Origin: Pogona vitticeps
Taxonomy: Eukaryota > Chordata > Lepidosauria > Squamata > Agamidae
Assembly (NCBI RefSeq): GCF_051106095.1
Contig: NC_135787.1
Location: 177,131,501-177,195,500 of the forward strand
Length of the DNA: 64,000 nt
Direction: 5' to 3'
A model generated the notes under the pieces. It saw only the letters and a program-made list of their open reading frames with translations, was not told the DNA's origin and made no database searches. A program made the translations under genes and the position numbers. Below are positions 47,961-59,999 of this stretch, in pieces. Every line of letters begins with the position of its first letter. Within the stretch, counting starts at the first letter, position 1.

Positions 47961-49639
47961 TTCACAAACTATTTATGAGTTATTGGTATAAAAGGTTCTG
48001 GGATTTAGCTTTGTCTAAATATTGAATTCTGTAACTCGGTCATGCACAGGACACCTTGGACCGAGATAACTGCAGCACAACCTGTTTTCCCTTTATTATT
48101 TATGTTCAACTACACAGAGACAAATACACCAGTCTTCCTAGCACTCATGGGACTATATGGAAAGATATGATGGCTTAACCTCTCTTCAGATGCTTCTGTT
48201 CTCATCAGAAACAGTGAAATGTACTTCATAACTGTAAAACAGGAATTAACGTAGAAGGATTTAAAACCTACAGGGATACTCATATATTATATACTGTATA
48301 TGAATATAATGGAAATCAGTAGGCCAGCCAGGAGGTATGTATATCCTGGTGAAAGGTAGGAGACAGCAATCACAGAATTATTTATATTTAATGACAAATA
48401 TAAAGTATACAAAAGAAGCAAGAAGCAAAGTAAGAAAGAAGTAGGAGAGAAGAATCTCATGGCCAGATAGCTAGACATTTAATACTTTTCGAAACAAAGC
48501 TTTCGTATTGCAACGACATAGCGTACATATATAAATACCAATCAGTGGAAAGGTCAACAGATGACATTTCAAGTTACAACAGGATGTGGAAAACTTTGAA
48601 CCCAAGCTCTAGTTTTGACTGCCAAGTACAACATACAGTACTTTCTATTGTATCTAAATTTTTAGCTTAACATGCATACCTTAGTCTTTTTTAGCCATTG
48701 TTATATAATTCATCCTAAAGCCATTAATTTGGTGGCAAGCTGGTCACTGAGGGGATTTTAGCTAGCATATTTGATTCCAAAAACAGATATCTGATATTGT
48801 CTTCTGTTACCAGGTATGTTCTCAGAGCATATGTGTAAAGGTCACACAAGTTCAGAGACGCCCCCACAAGGGACCTTTGAGCTGTGGCAGTAGCACATCT
48901 TAAAACAGATTGGACTGAGGATATCACACCCACACTGAGCTATTCGTAAGGGTAACATCATTGTAAACAAAATAATTAAGGTATAACACATATTCATTAT
49001 GGGGAAATATAGGCTCAAAAGAAGCAAGCTTGCATGGCTCAGCATAGTGAATTATTGAAAGAAATTGAGTTTATGGGGTGCAGAGGTGCTGACCTAAAAA
49101 TGAAAAAAATTATTTTAAAATATGCCTTAGAGGTTGCTGAGAATCAGCAGATAGTTTACAATACAGCCAGATTATTTTGAAACAAAGCTAGTGATAAGAT
49201 AACAAGGCAGAAGTAACTCATTCAGTTCCTGCCAGTTTTCATGAGAACAATGATGTCATGTGAAACAAAGAAGAGATGAAAGTGAAGTGCAGTTTAAAAT
49301 GCTGCTTATGTTGTGTTTTGCCTATAAGGTTAATTGACAAAGAGATACCACAAAATAAATGTGGAAACCTGTATTAGGCAAATGAGAATAACAATATACT
49401 GTACAACAGAAGCTTTTACAGGATATTGTAAAGGGAGGAAAAGATTAATATTATTTTAAGCTGATTCTTTCTTGATAAACAAGTGTCACGGAGAATAAAA
49501 GCCACTTATGAACAAATTTTACTTAGAGAACCAGATAGCTTGGGAAATGGCTAACAGACGCTAGTCACTGTCATCTACTGTACCATATGTGATATTTTAA
49601 GATAATGCTTGGTCGATATGCTTTGCTGACACTAATGAG
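47961..49639. other. Unique intergenic sequence
   Basis: AT-rich; no gene and no mobile element recognised. Confidence 0.4.
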
Positions 49640-49915
49640 ATTGGTTGTTGTGGGTTTTTCGGGCTCTTTGGCCGTGTTCTGAAGGTTGTTCTTCCTAACG
49701 TTTCGCCAGTCTCTGTGGCCGGCATCTTCAGAGGACAGCACTCTGTGCTCTGGAGTTGGCTATGGGAGTGCAGTATTTATGGCTGTGAGATAGGCTTTTG
49801 TCTTTTTCTGTAGATGGGGAATTAGTGTGTCTTGTGGGTGTATTGTTGTAATAAGGAGAAGAGATTATCTGTCACTGTGGTTGATGGATGTCATTAGCTG
49901 GTCTTTTGTATGTAG
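49640..49915 (-). mobile_element. Penelope-like element 3' end with hammerhead-like core
   Basis: Minus strand: ATCCATCAACCACAGTGACA, CAATACACCCACAAGACACA, CTCTGAAGATGCCGGCCACA, GAGACTGGCGAAACGTTAGG and ending AAAACCCACAACAACC. This is the 3' terminus of a second Penelope-like subfamily. CTGAAGA followed by TGCCGGCC..TGGC and GAAAC fits the CUGANGA / stem II / GAAA arrangement of hammerhead ribozymes, which Penelope-like elements are known to carry. No reverse transcriptase present. Confidence 0.75.
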
Positions 49916-50402
49916 TGACTAACAAGATTGCTGAAACAGTAACCACAAAAAGGCCTGAAGGGAGGAAACTTGTCTGGAACAGAGCCTGTATTCATGGTTA
50001 ATTCTGAAAAACAGGAAGATGGTGCACGCTACAGATGGGAGGGGGGCTTCCAGGTCAAGTTGACCCAATGTACTATGACATATATTTTGTTGTAAAACTG
50101 CTGATGCCATATAATCTGATCAATTAATCATAATGTATACAGAGAAGGGGGTGGACAATTGGGGTTGGAGGGGGGGATGATCTAGACAGATTGTAAGCTC
50201 ATTGGTCGATTGGGCATGAAATAGATAGGACTTTTTGATATATAATCATACTGCTACCTCATTTATTTTGAAGTTCTTGGTGGTAATTTACTGCTAAGAG
50301 CTTCCCCGCTGCTTCAGTGCGTAATGAAGCTTGTTCCTTATACTACACCTCAGAAATTTGTCAGAGTCATTTTATGTTCTGGGTTGATATTTCCATAACA
50401 CA
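49916..50402 (+). mobile_element. Possible LTR of an old endogenous retrovirus-like element (fossil)
   Basis: A promoter-like stretch (TTTTTGATATATAATCATAC near 50231) is followed by TACTGCTAAGAGCTTCCCC and a 3' part that ends in CATAACA. The order resembles a solo LTR of about 0.5 kb. No internal genes and no clear target duplication; degraded. Family uncertain. Confidence 0.35.
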
Positions 50403-50485
50403 AGTAAAGAAGAGAAAGAAAAGTGCACTTTGTTTTATGAGGCTTTAGCCTTGAATCTGTAAGAATTAGGTGTTTTAAGAAAGAA

Positions 50486-50725
50486 ATTTATGCATCCTGT
50501 GGTGCAGTGGTTAAACTGCTGTACTGCAGCTAAAATTGTGATGACCTGGGGTTCAGTACTAGGTAGTCGGCTCAAGGTTGATTCAGCCTTCTATCCTTCC
50601 GAGGTTGGTAAAATGGGTACCCAGCTAGCGGGGGGGGGGGGCAATGTGTAGCCTGCATAATTAACTTGTAAACCACCCAGAGAGTGCTTGAAGCACTATG
50701 GGGCGGTATATAAGCAGCATGCTTT
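50486..50725 (+). mobile_element. tRNA-headed SINE with LINE-type tail
   Basis: GTGGTGCAGTGGTTAAACTG (A box) and GGGGTTCAGTACTAGG (B box region) start the element; the body has CTCAAGGTTGATTCAGCCTT and CCTTCCGAGGTTGGTAAAAT. It ends TTGTAAACCACCCAGAGAGT ... GGGGCGGTATATAAG, the L2/CR1-type 3' end. A G-run at about 50629-50641. A target duplication was not found. Confidence 0.75.
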
Positions 50726-51289
50726 GCTTTGCCACACACATACTCACAAAGGAAAGGGAGGTAGATTGGAGAGCCATCAGTGTGTGAAGATACTTCAAGA
50801 AGATAATGAGTGGCAAATATTACCTCTCCTTAGTCTTGTTAGATTGTCTTGAAGTGGGCAACATTGGAACTCCAACAGGAATAATGTAAGGGGATTATAG
50901 ACATTGAAGAGAGAGGCTAGAAACATTTTCTGTTCCAATCTTGAATAGGGGCGGAGACTAAGACAGTGATTTCAGATAAGAAATCCAGTCAGCACAAAGA
51001 GACCTGGCAGGGATAATCAGGAAGGTTCAGGCAGACACAGATAAAGATTCACCCCAGAACCATTAATATGGCTATGGTGTGTCTTTTTACCTGGTTTCTG
51101 GCCAGGCTGAGTAAAATGATCTGGCCACTTGTTAGAATGGGTCATTTGAATAAACAGGAAGAAGATTAGCACACAGTTTATGGAAAATGCAGAACATTCC
51201 ACAGTGCTTGTTTTCACAGACAGACAGCAATCCTTTTAGCATAAAAAGAAAAGATGATGGTCTAATGTGTAGTAATATATCTGTGAAGA

Positions 51290-52500
51290 TTGTCAGGTCA
51301 TCCAGAAAACGTTACCTGAAAGTTAAGTCATGGCAACTGAACTCTTATTAGGTTGAAATGTTTTGCTACTCATCCAAGTAGCTTTCTCAGTACAGTGATG
51401 CCCCATATAGCGACAATAATCCGTTCCGAAAAAATTGTTGCTATACGGATTTGTCGCTATGCGGGACAAAGATGCCCATAGGAACGCATTAGAACATGTT
51501 TAATGCGTTCCTATGGGCAAAAAACTCACCGTTCTGCGAAAACCCTCCATGCGGCCGCCATTTTCGCTGCCTGGTAAGCAAGGAAAGGGCGCGAAAACAC
51601 TACGGGCAGCCATTTTCTTTACCCGGTGGCCATTTTGGAACTGCCAATCAGCTGTTTAAAAAACATCATTATGTGATGTTTTACATCTAAAACATCACAA
51701 TGCGATCGCAAAAAACACATCGCTATGCGGATTCGTCATTAAACGAAGCGCTTGGTATGCGGGACACCACTGTATAAGAAGAGCTATTAGGAGACCCAAT
51801 ATATCCTCCACATTTGTTTCACTCTCCACCCCCCAGTCTGAATAGGCTGATTAGATGGACAAAGTGAGTGAAAATCCCACTTCTGCAATCCTTCTCCACC
51901 CATTGTCATGGATTGTTGATAGTGGTCTTTCTGACAGGTGCAGTCCTGATCTTTCTGGGGATGGATGAAAGGGCAGCATGATAAATAGGAGACAGATTGT
52001 ATCTAAGGCCTCCACCCCTGTTGAGTGAGGGATTTTCTATATGCACATGTATGGCCTCCCTGACCCCTCTCTCAAACCACTTATTTTCTCAGTCCAAAAT
52101 GAGTACATCATGGTCATTAAATGGGTATCCTTTGTCCTCCAAATGAAGGAACACTGCTGATTGTGGTCCAGCCATTGTCCATCCTGTGCTGGGCTATTCT
52201 CCTGTTTAGTGACTGTTTGGTTTCTCCAGTGTAGAGCTCCGAACACTCCTATTTGCATTGGACAGCATATACTATATTGCTCCTATGGTGTTTTGGTGTC
52301 CGGTCCTTTGGGTGGACAAGTCTTTGCCTTAACTGTGTTTGTGCCGCTGAAATGCACGGGTATGTGGTGTTTACCAAAAAACCTTTTGAGCTTTTCCAAC
52401 ACACCCGCCATGTAAGGAATGACCAGGATCCTCCGTCAGCTTTGGGTCTCAGACTGTTCCATTGTCTTGCTGGGTTAGGACATTGCCTTGTTAATTGTAT
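51290..52500 (-). mobile_element. Penelope-like element, endonuclease region and 3' end, with nested MITE
   Basis: On the minus strand about 52040-52290 reads VYAVQCK, ELYTGETKQSLNRRIAQHRM and, after frame changes, LILDREKKWFERG-like and LNRGGGLRY-like stretches: a GIY-YIG endonuclease (its first motif appears as LYTGET). The 3' end (51290-51392) has GAAAGCTACTTGGATGAGTA, CAAAACATTTCAACC and AGAGTTCAGTTGCCATGACT. A Tigger-like MITE (51393-51772) splits it. Reverse transcriptase not seen; several frame disruptions. Confidence 0.75.
51393..51772. mobile_element. Tigger-like MITE inside the Penelope-like element
   Basis: Starts CAGTGATGCCCCATATAGCG and ends GGTATGCGGGACACCACTG, with TA on both sides. 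The interior has GCGGCCGCCATTTTCGC and GGTGGCCATTTTGG and CAATCAGCTGTTT, like the copy at 14474. Non-coding. Confidence 0.8.
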
Positions 52501-52671
52501 TGAATTGTAACTGCGCTACAAGTGTGCTTCCTGTACATTCATCTTCATTTTCTTTTGTTTCTATGCTGTGATTGCACCAATTTATCTGTAAATAAACTTT
52601 TCTTGTTAAGCACACTCTGCTCTTTGCTGTTTCTTCCCTTCACCAGGAAAACTGATTTCAGATGCTAATCA

Positions 52672-52735
52672 CAGAATAAACATGGGCCTATTCTAGTTCC
52701 ACTTACTACAATGAGCAACAGGAATTCAGCCTGTG
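52672..52735. mobile_element. Terminal fragment of MITE family A
   Basis: ATGGGCCTATTCTAGTTCC, then ACTTACTACAATGAGCAACA and GGAATTCAGCC, matching the right half of the copy at 36669-37790. Confidence 0.5.
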
Positions 52736-53279
52736 TAGTGACTAGAGAAAGGAGTCCACAAAGCAGCTGAAGAATATCATATTGTGTGTCAAAGTGACAC
52801 AATTTTCATACAGTACAAGATCCATTCTGTCAACTTCGCTTGTGCCAACAGATTAGCTACCTTTGATTTACCTTCATTAAGTGAAAGATATTGCATGAGG
52901 CTAGAACCCAGGAAAAATAGGGAAAACAGCTCTGCTGGGATGCCACCTCCTCTGGGTCCTCCTTTTCCCAAATGATTTCCATCTCAGTTGATCCTTACAA
53001 TGATTACTACATAATTTTAAGAACCAAACCTGTGTTTTCCTTTTTGTTACTCTTCACTTTTCTATCATACTTTTCAGATTATAAACCAGAGGTACAGGAA
53101 ACAAGCTGATTTTTAATGAACTGTAAACCAATGTTGAAGCTTTATGGCTTAAGAATAGGCCAGAAATTTGTGTGGGTACTTCATAAATATATATATATCT
53201 TTCCAATTAACAAAAGATTTGTGCTTCTTTATCAACTGTGGTCATCACCAGCCATTCTGCTCTGCTCTCAAAGTCATCC

Positions 53280-56221
53280 TCCTTCATGGACTGCTGCCTT
53301 GTCGTGGCAAAGGGGCTTGAGTAATTCAGAGAAGCTATGGGCTATGCCGTGCAGAGAAACCCAAGCTGGACAGGACATAGTGGAGAGTTCCGACTAAATG
53401 CAATCCACCTGGAGTAGGAAATGGCAATGCCACTCCAGTATCTTTGCCAAGAATACCCCATTAACAGAAACAAAAGGCTAAAAGATATGATTCTGGGAGG
53501 CCAGAATGTGTCCAACATGCTACTGAGGAAAAGCGGAGGACAAGGACAAGTAGCTCCAGAGCTAATGAAGTGGTTGGGCCAAAGCCGAAAGGAAGCTCAG
53601 CTGTGGACGTGCCTCGAAGTGAAAGGTAAGTCCGATGCTGCAAAGAAAAATACTGCAGAGGAACCTGGAATGTAAGATCTATGAACCTTGCTAAGCTGGA
53701 TGTGATTAAGCAGGAGATGGCAAGAACAAACACTGACATCCTGGGTGTCAGTGAACTAAAATGGATGGGAATGGGCAAATTCAATTCAGATGATTACCAT
53801 ATCTATAATTGTGGTCAAGAATCCCATAGAAGAAATGGAGTAGCCCTCATAACAAAAGAATGGAAAAAGCTGTGCTGGGATACAATCTCAAAAATGATAG
53901 AATGATTTCAAATACAAATTCAAGCAGACCTTTCAACATCACAGTAATCCATGTTTATGCATCATCCACCAATGCTGAAGAGACTGAAATTGACCAATTT
54001 TAATAAGACTTGCAACACCTTCTAGAACTGACACCAAAGAAAGATGTTCTTCTCATTATAGGGAACTGGAATGCTAAAGTAGGCAGTCAAGAGATAAAAG
54101 GAACAAAAGGAAAGTTTGGCCTTCGAGTTTAAAACCAAGCAGTGCAAAGGCTAATAGAGTTTTGTCAAGAGAACAATCTGGTCATCACACACACTCTTTT
54201 CCAACAACACAAGAGGCAACTTTCCACCTGGAAATCACCAGGTGGGCAATACCGAAATCAAATTGATTATACTCTCTGCAGCCAAAGATGGAGAAGCTCT
54301 ATACAGTCAGCAAAAACAAGACCTGGAATTGATTGTGGCTCTGATCATCAGCTTCTCATAGCAAAATTCAAGCTGAAACTAAAGAAAGGAAAAAACACTG
54401 GGCTACTCAAGTATAATTTAAACCAAATCCCTTATGAATACACAGTGGAAGTGAAGAACAGATTTAAGGAACTCAATTTGGTGGACAGAGTGCCTGAGGA
54501 ACTTTGGATAGAAGCTCATAACATTGTACAGGAGGCAGCAACAAAAACCATCCCCCCAAAAAAAGGAAATGCAAGAAAGCAAAGTGGCTGTCCAATGCAA
54601 AGAAATAGAGGAATGCAAAGAAATAAAGGAAAATAATAGAAAAGGAAAAACCAGAGAATGTTCAGTAACATTTTGTGCAAAGATGGACATAATAAAGGAC
54701 AAAAATGGTAAGGACCTAACAGAAGCAGAAAATATTAAGAAGAGTTTGCAAGAATACACAGAGGAATTATACCAGAAAGTTTAGATATCCTGGAAAACCC
54801 AGATAATGTGGTTGCTGACTTTGAGCCAGACATCCTGGAGAGTGAAGTCAAGTGGGCCTTAGAAAGCTTGGCTAACAACAAGGCCAGTGGAGGTGATGGC
54901 ATTCTAGTTGCACTATTTAAAGTCTTAAAAGATGATGCTGGAAAATGCAGCAGTGGCCAAAGGATTGGAAAAGGTCAGACTATATCCCAATCCCAAAGAA
55001 GGGCAGTGCCAAAGAATGCTCCAACTACCATACAATTGCACTCATTTCACACGCTAGCAAGGTTATCTTCAAAAATCCTACAAGGTAGGCTCAGCAGTAT
55101 GTGGAATGAGAACTCCCAGAAGTACAAGCTGGATTCCGAAGAGGCAGAGGAACTCGAGACCAAATTGCTAACTTGTGCTGGATTATGGAGAAAGCCAGAG
55201 AGTTCCAGAAAAACATCTTAAGAAATGGAGTGCCTCATCACCTTATCAGTCTCCTGAGAAACCTGTATGTGGGATAGGAAGCAACAGTTAGAACTGGATA
55301 TGGAACAACTGATTGGTTCAAAATTGGAAAAGGAGTATGACAAGGCTATATATTGTCCCTCGGCTTATTTAAATTATATCCAGAATATATCATGGGGAAG
55401 GCCAGACAGGAGGAATCCCAAACCGGAATTAAGATTGCCGGAAGAAATATCAACAACCTCAGATATGCAGATGATACCACTCTGATGGCAGAAAGTGAGG
55501 AGGAATTAAATAACCTTATAATAAGAGTGAAAGAGGAGAGTGCAAAAAACTGAAGCTCAACATCAAAAAAACTAAGACCATGGTCACTGATCCCATCACC
55601 TCCTAGCAAATAGAAGGGGGAGATAGGGAGGCAGTGACAGATTTTACTTTCTTGGGCTCCATGATCACTGCAGATGGTAACAGCAGTCACGAAATTAAAA
55701 GACGCCTGCTTCTTGGGAGGAAAGCGATGACAAACCTCGACACCACCAAAGCAGAGACATCATCTTGTCAACGAAAAGTCTGAATAGTCAAAGCTATGGT
55801 TTTTCCAGTAGGAATGTATGGAAGTGAGAGCTGGACCATAAAGAAGCCTGACTGCCGAAGAATTGATGCTTTTGAATTGTGGTGCTGGAGGAGGCTCTTG
55901 AGAGTCCCCTGGACTGCAAGGAGAACAAACCTATCCATTCTAAAGGAAATCAACCCTGAGTGCTCACTGGAAGGACAGATCCTGAAGCTGAGGTTCCAGT
56001 AATTTGGCCATCTCATGAGAAGAGAAGACTCCTTGGAAAAGACCCTGATGTTAGGAAAGTGTGAAGGCAAGAGAAGGGGACGACAGAGGATGAGATAGTT
56101 GGACAGTGTCATCGAAGCTACCAAAATGAATTTGACCCAACTCCGGGAGGCAGTGGAAGACAGGAGGGTCTGGTATGTTCTGGTCCATTGGGTCAGGAAG
56201 AGTAGGACATGACTAAACAAT
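53280..56221 (+). mobile_element. Nearly full-length Bov-B (RTE) LINE with 12-bp target duplication
   Basis: 2942 bases against about 3.2 kb for the family. 5' UTR starts TGGACTGCTGCCTTGTCGTG. The endonuclease reads TWNVRSMNLAKLDVIKQEMA, SELKWMGMGKFNSDDYHIYN, IGNWNAKVG and NQIDYTLCSQRW to GIDCGSDHQLLIAKFK (53660-54380). The reverse transcriptase follows: ALESLANNKASGGDGILVAL (54850-54910), NNLRYADDTTLMAESEEEL with an intact YADD (near 55465), and the C-terminal LCWRRLLRVPWTARR-like region. It ends before AACAATTC. TCAAAGTCATCC flanks both sides (53268-53279, 56222-56233). Several stops and frameshifts and an internal deletion near 54950 make it inactive, but the target site is perfect. Confidence 0.92.
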
Positions 56222-56929
56222 TCAAAGTCATCCATTGTCTGAGCTAATTTACACACTTTACAACTGATTACAAAAAGGCTGAATGGGGAAAGTTCATCAA
56301 TGTCTGTAAAGAGTCCACCTGATTAACATCGTTACTCTACCATCATTATTTTACCATTGTTAATCTTAAGGGTTTCTCATTCTTTACAACAATGGCTTAT
56401 ACTAAACCCCTGGATATTTAAGACACTATCATCACAAAGTTTAACACCCATTGACTTTTTTACCAACCCACCACAACCTTAATACTATGTATCAATATTT
56501 GCCATGTTAGATCTCGTTTTATGTCTGATGAAGTGGATTTGTCCATGAAAGCTCACGTTAAAAATATATATAGTTAGTATTTAAAGTGCCACCATGTTTT
56601 TGTCTTTTGTTTTTTGCTCTATTTTTATGTTGTCTTCACCTTTCATAAAATCATCTGAGACCACATTTAAATGTCATTATCAACAACTACACATAAATTA
56701 GGCTATGGAAAAAAAAGGCCAACTCCTTCCAAGGAAGCTCAGGGCACGCTGAAACAAAAACTTTTAAAAATTCTAAAAATATCAGCTACAGCAGAATTAA
56801 AGAAGTGCCAGAACCATTCCATATCTGACTAAAATAAACAAAGTCTTTACGTTTTCATGTAAACTAGGAGTGCACTAGCTCCATCTTGCTATTGCTATTT
56901 ATGGAAAGGGAAAGCTTAGAGAGCCACCT

Positions 56930-57078
56930 AAAAAGGACTGCTGAAAATCTCAGCTTTATAACTTTCTGGCTGCAGAGCTAAAGTTTGGGAGTACAACTCT
57001 CCCTGTGCCTTCTCGACAGAGCCTGGACTTGATGACCCATAAGATCCCTTCCAGTTCTGCAGTTCTAAAATTATTATA
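56930..57078 (+). mobile_element. CR1-type LINE 3' end fragment
   Basis: GGACTTGATGACCCATAAGA, TCCCTTCCAGTTCTGCAG and TTCTAAAATTATTATA follow the CR1 3' terminus pattern, more diverged than the copy at 20581. Confidence 0.6.
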
Positions 57079-57349
57079 TCATTATTATACAGTATCTTGA
57101 GGCACACCCCATCAAGAATGGCTGGATAAAAGCTGTGAAGTTGCCTTTATAGTGCACTTCCATTATTCTATGTTTGCCTTGCCTCGAACATACTGTATGT
57201 TGTTCTTCCAGTTGCTCAAAACTTAAACAACAGTTTGTAGTTTCCAGATCTAGTAATAAAAGAGGATACAAGGTTTTCAACAAATAGTTCAAGTGTCGGA
57301 CAGCCTATCATCTCCACTGACCAAACCCACTTGCTCTAATGACGCCACT

Positions 57350-57635
57350 CAACATACCCCGTTTCCCAGAAAATAAGACTTAACCTGAAAATAAGCCCTA
57401 TGATTTTTCAGGATGCTCATAATATAAGCCCAACCCCCCAAAATAATCCCTAGTTAAGTGAAAACCCATCCTCCACCATTGTGCAGCAATCAGAAGATGA
57501 CATGACTGTATTTGAATAAATGTAGATTGTTGTACATGAAAAAAATAAAACATCCCCTGAAAATAAGCCCTACAACGTTTTTTGGAGCAAAAATTAATAA
57601 GACCCTGTCTTATTTTCGGGTGACATGATAGCGAC
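57350..57635. mobile_element. DNA-transposon MITE with 'AAAATAAG' ends
   Basis: Left end CCCCGTTTCCCAGAAAATAA, then GACTTAACCTGAAAATAAGC; right end AATAAGACCCTGTCTTATTT, then TCGGG. The subterminal AAAATAAGCCCT recurs at both sides. A widespread non-autonomous element; superfamily not determined. Confidence 0.6.
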
Positions 57636-57639
57636 ATAG

Positions 57640-59249
57640 TTGCAAAGGCAATTTTAGGTTAACATGACTTCATACCATGGTGTTTAGTCACAAGTTTAAG
57701 TGGCAATAAGAAAATGTAACAAAGGTATGTCAAGAAAAATACATGGTGATAAGTTAAAGTCTCATCTTTCCCACTACCCATATGAAAATCTTAATGCATA
57801 AAGAAATTCCCAGGACAGAAATTTGTTGAGCAAGATGTCTTTAAGTGACAGGTTTGTCAAAAAGAAAAATCCTTAGTACAGGAAGTCAAAGCAAAAAGTA
57901 CATGAGGCATTCTGGGTTTCTTTGTGGAATATACTTCCAACGACAATGAACTCCACCACTATGATAGGGGTTACCTGCAATACAAATGAAATACCATCTG
58001 GGCTGCAGAACAAAAAGATTCATTTAATACCTGGGATGGCCCTCTCAATATAGTGCAAGTACATGTTAGTTTGCCAAGAGATAATCAAGATGTACATAAA
58101 TTTTAACAGAGAATTCCGAAACAATTCAAGTACTGGTTTTCCACTCTTCTGAAAAACATCCCAGTTTCTTTTGGTGAAATGAAATGGATCCAGAAAATGG
58201 CTAAGTCTTAAGCCCTGACACAACAGAAAACAGGGGTGAGAAATTGGTAGAATCCATAGATGTGCAGTTAGATTTACATATTCATTTCTTTTCATATTCT
58301 TTTATCATGCACAGAACTTTTGGATCAAGCTCTTAGCCATCCAAGTAATTTTTACAGATACACAGAACACAGCATGGTCAAAATAGGTATGCTTTTAATT
58401 CAATTAACAGAAATACTATTTTGTGTATAAGTAACTGAACTTTTTTTTTTAAAAAAATGCAAAATTAAAATTTAATTGGTATGTTACAAACCATCTTGAA
58501 AAATACTGAACAATATAAAAGTCAGGTAAAATATTGAGCATTGCAACGTCTAGAGAACATATTTGGAAACATTTAGCTAATATAGCTTACAGAGGGATTT
58601 ATCTAGTTAAAATGAAATGTAAATGAAACAGTGACACCAAGGAAATTTTGGTCAAAATACAAACTGCATTTCCAAATCCAAACATTTCAACTAGAATATT
58701 GATTTCTACAGTAGCTTTTGCTTCTTTTAATTAGAAGCACAAACAAAACAAACCTGACTTTCTTGTATATTTGTAATAATCCAGCTAAACTGGACAGCAG
58801 CATATAGTTCTCAGTGCCTCTTAACAGAAATACAGAAATAGAAAAGTGTCCCTGCTTTGGTTCAAATTTTGGCTATATCCTGGAAGGTTTTTTTTTCTTC
58901 CCCTTAAAAATTTCTAGGTAAAAACTATAGGCCAAAGCTCAGGGCTCCTCTTTCACTAGCATCAGACCGGACACTGGAATTATAAAACACCCTAAGTAAG
59001 TTTATCAGCTGAAGTTGTAATATTTTAGAGTCTAATAATTTAAACAGTAATTTCAGCTGATATTGGAAAACCTACTGTATATTTTCCCAAATGGAAGCAA
59101 GACTATACAAAATCTTGTTCACTTACTGTTTTCTAGTGTCTGGGTTAGTTACCATATATATTCAGGTTCTTACAGCCTTGGGTAAACACAGTGAAAACTG
59201 AGTCTCATTCAGAGTACATGCACGTTAAATTGCATATGTTTATGGACAT
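57640..59249 (-). other. Unique sequence, likely 3' UTR and flank of the upstream gene
   Basis: Directly after the stop codon at 59250 on the minus strand come about 1.6 kb of AT-rich sequence without recognisable mobile elements, consistent with a long 3' UTR. Candidate polyadenylation signals of the ATTAAA type exist, for example at 58394-58399 (minus), but none can be chosen from sequence alone. Confidence 0.4.
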
Positions 59250-59404
59250 CTAATTTAAGGGACCAGCATCCAGGCTTTGGTTTCTTTTTTCTAGATGTAT
59301 TTTCTGATAGGTCAAAAATGTTGCATTGGAATCCTTCATAGGAATAGGAAGAGCTTCATCTCCGTTGATCAATTTTATTGCAGTATCAAGTGGGATATGA
59401 TCAG
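59250..59404 (-). CDS. RESF1: Last coding exon of a host gene, probably RESF1
   Basis: A good acceptor (TTATTCTTGCAG, minus strand) is followed by CT GAT CAT..., which with the G left by the exon at 61320 makes Ala. The exon encodes [20 protein letters not shown], then [20 protein letters not shown] and [11 protein letters not shown], and stops at 59250-59252. No domain is recognisable; the end is charged, as in a nuclear scaffold-type protein. In mammals the gene immediately upstream of BICD1, in the same orientation, is RESF1 (KIAA1551), a large nuclear protein that supports retroelement silencing; position, strand and a small two-exon C-terminus fit. I could not compare sequences, so the exon call is stronger than the name. 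Confidence 0.5.
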
Positions 59405-59999
59405 CTGCAAGAATAATTTGGGGAAAGCTTAAACAATCATAAAGCACAGTTTTATAAAATTTAGCATAGGCTAACACTGGGACACTGTCCATACAACTGA
59501 AATAGGAAGACTACCATAACAAATGCTATATATGGAAATCAAAGGTTCATTTCTAAACATGTATTACTTTTTTGAAAAAAGCAATAAAACAGTGAGAAGG
59601 AACAATTAGAAACACAAATATAAAACTACAAAATACAGAACAAAGTCTAAAAACTTGTTGAAAATGAGACAAAGCCATTCAAACAACAAAAGGACTCATT
59701 AGTAGTGCAACCTTAGACATTTCTACTCAGATGGCAGACCTCACTGGTCTACATATTACTTTGGCTCTGTGATGTGCGTTAAACTCATCAAAGCACCATA
59801 ATAAATACTATGCTTCCTTAGCTAGAACAGGGCAGCCAAAGGACAGTCTAACTTGTCCTACTGGGTAGGTTCTATAAACAGCACAGTGGTGGTGTTCATG
59901 TCATTTTACATACAAGTTATCGCTGCTATCACTACGATTTCCACCTTATTTCTAGTCCAGTATACAAGACAGCTCATAACTTAAATTAAGAACAAATAT

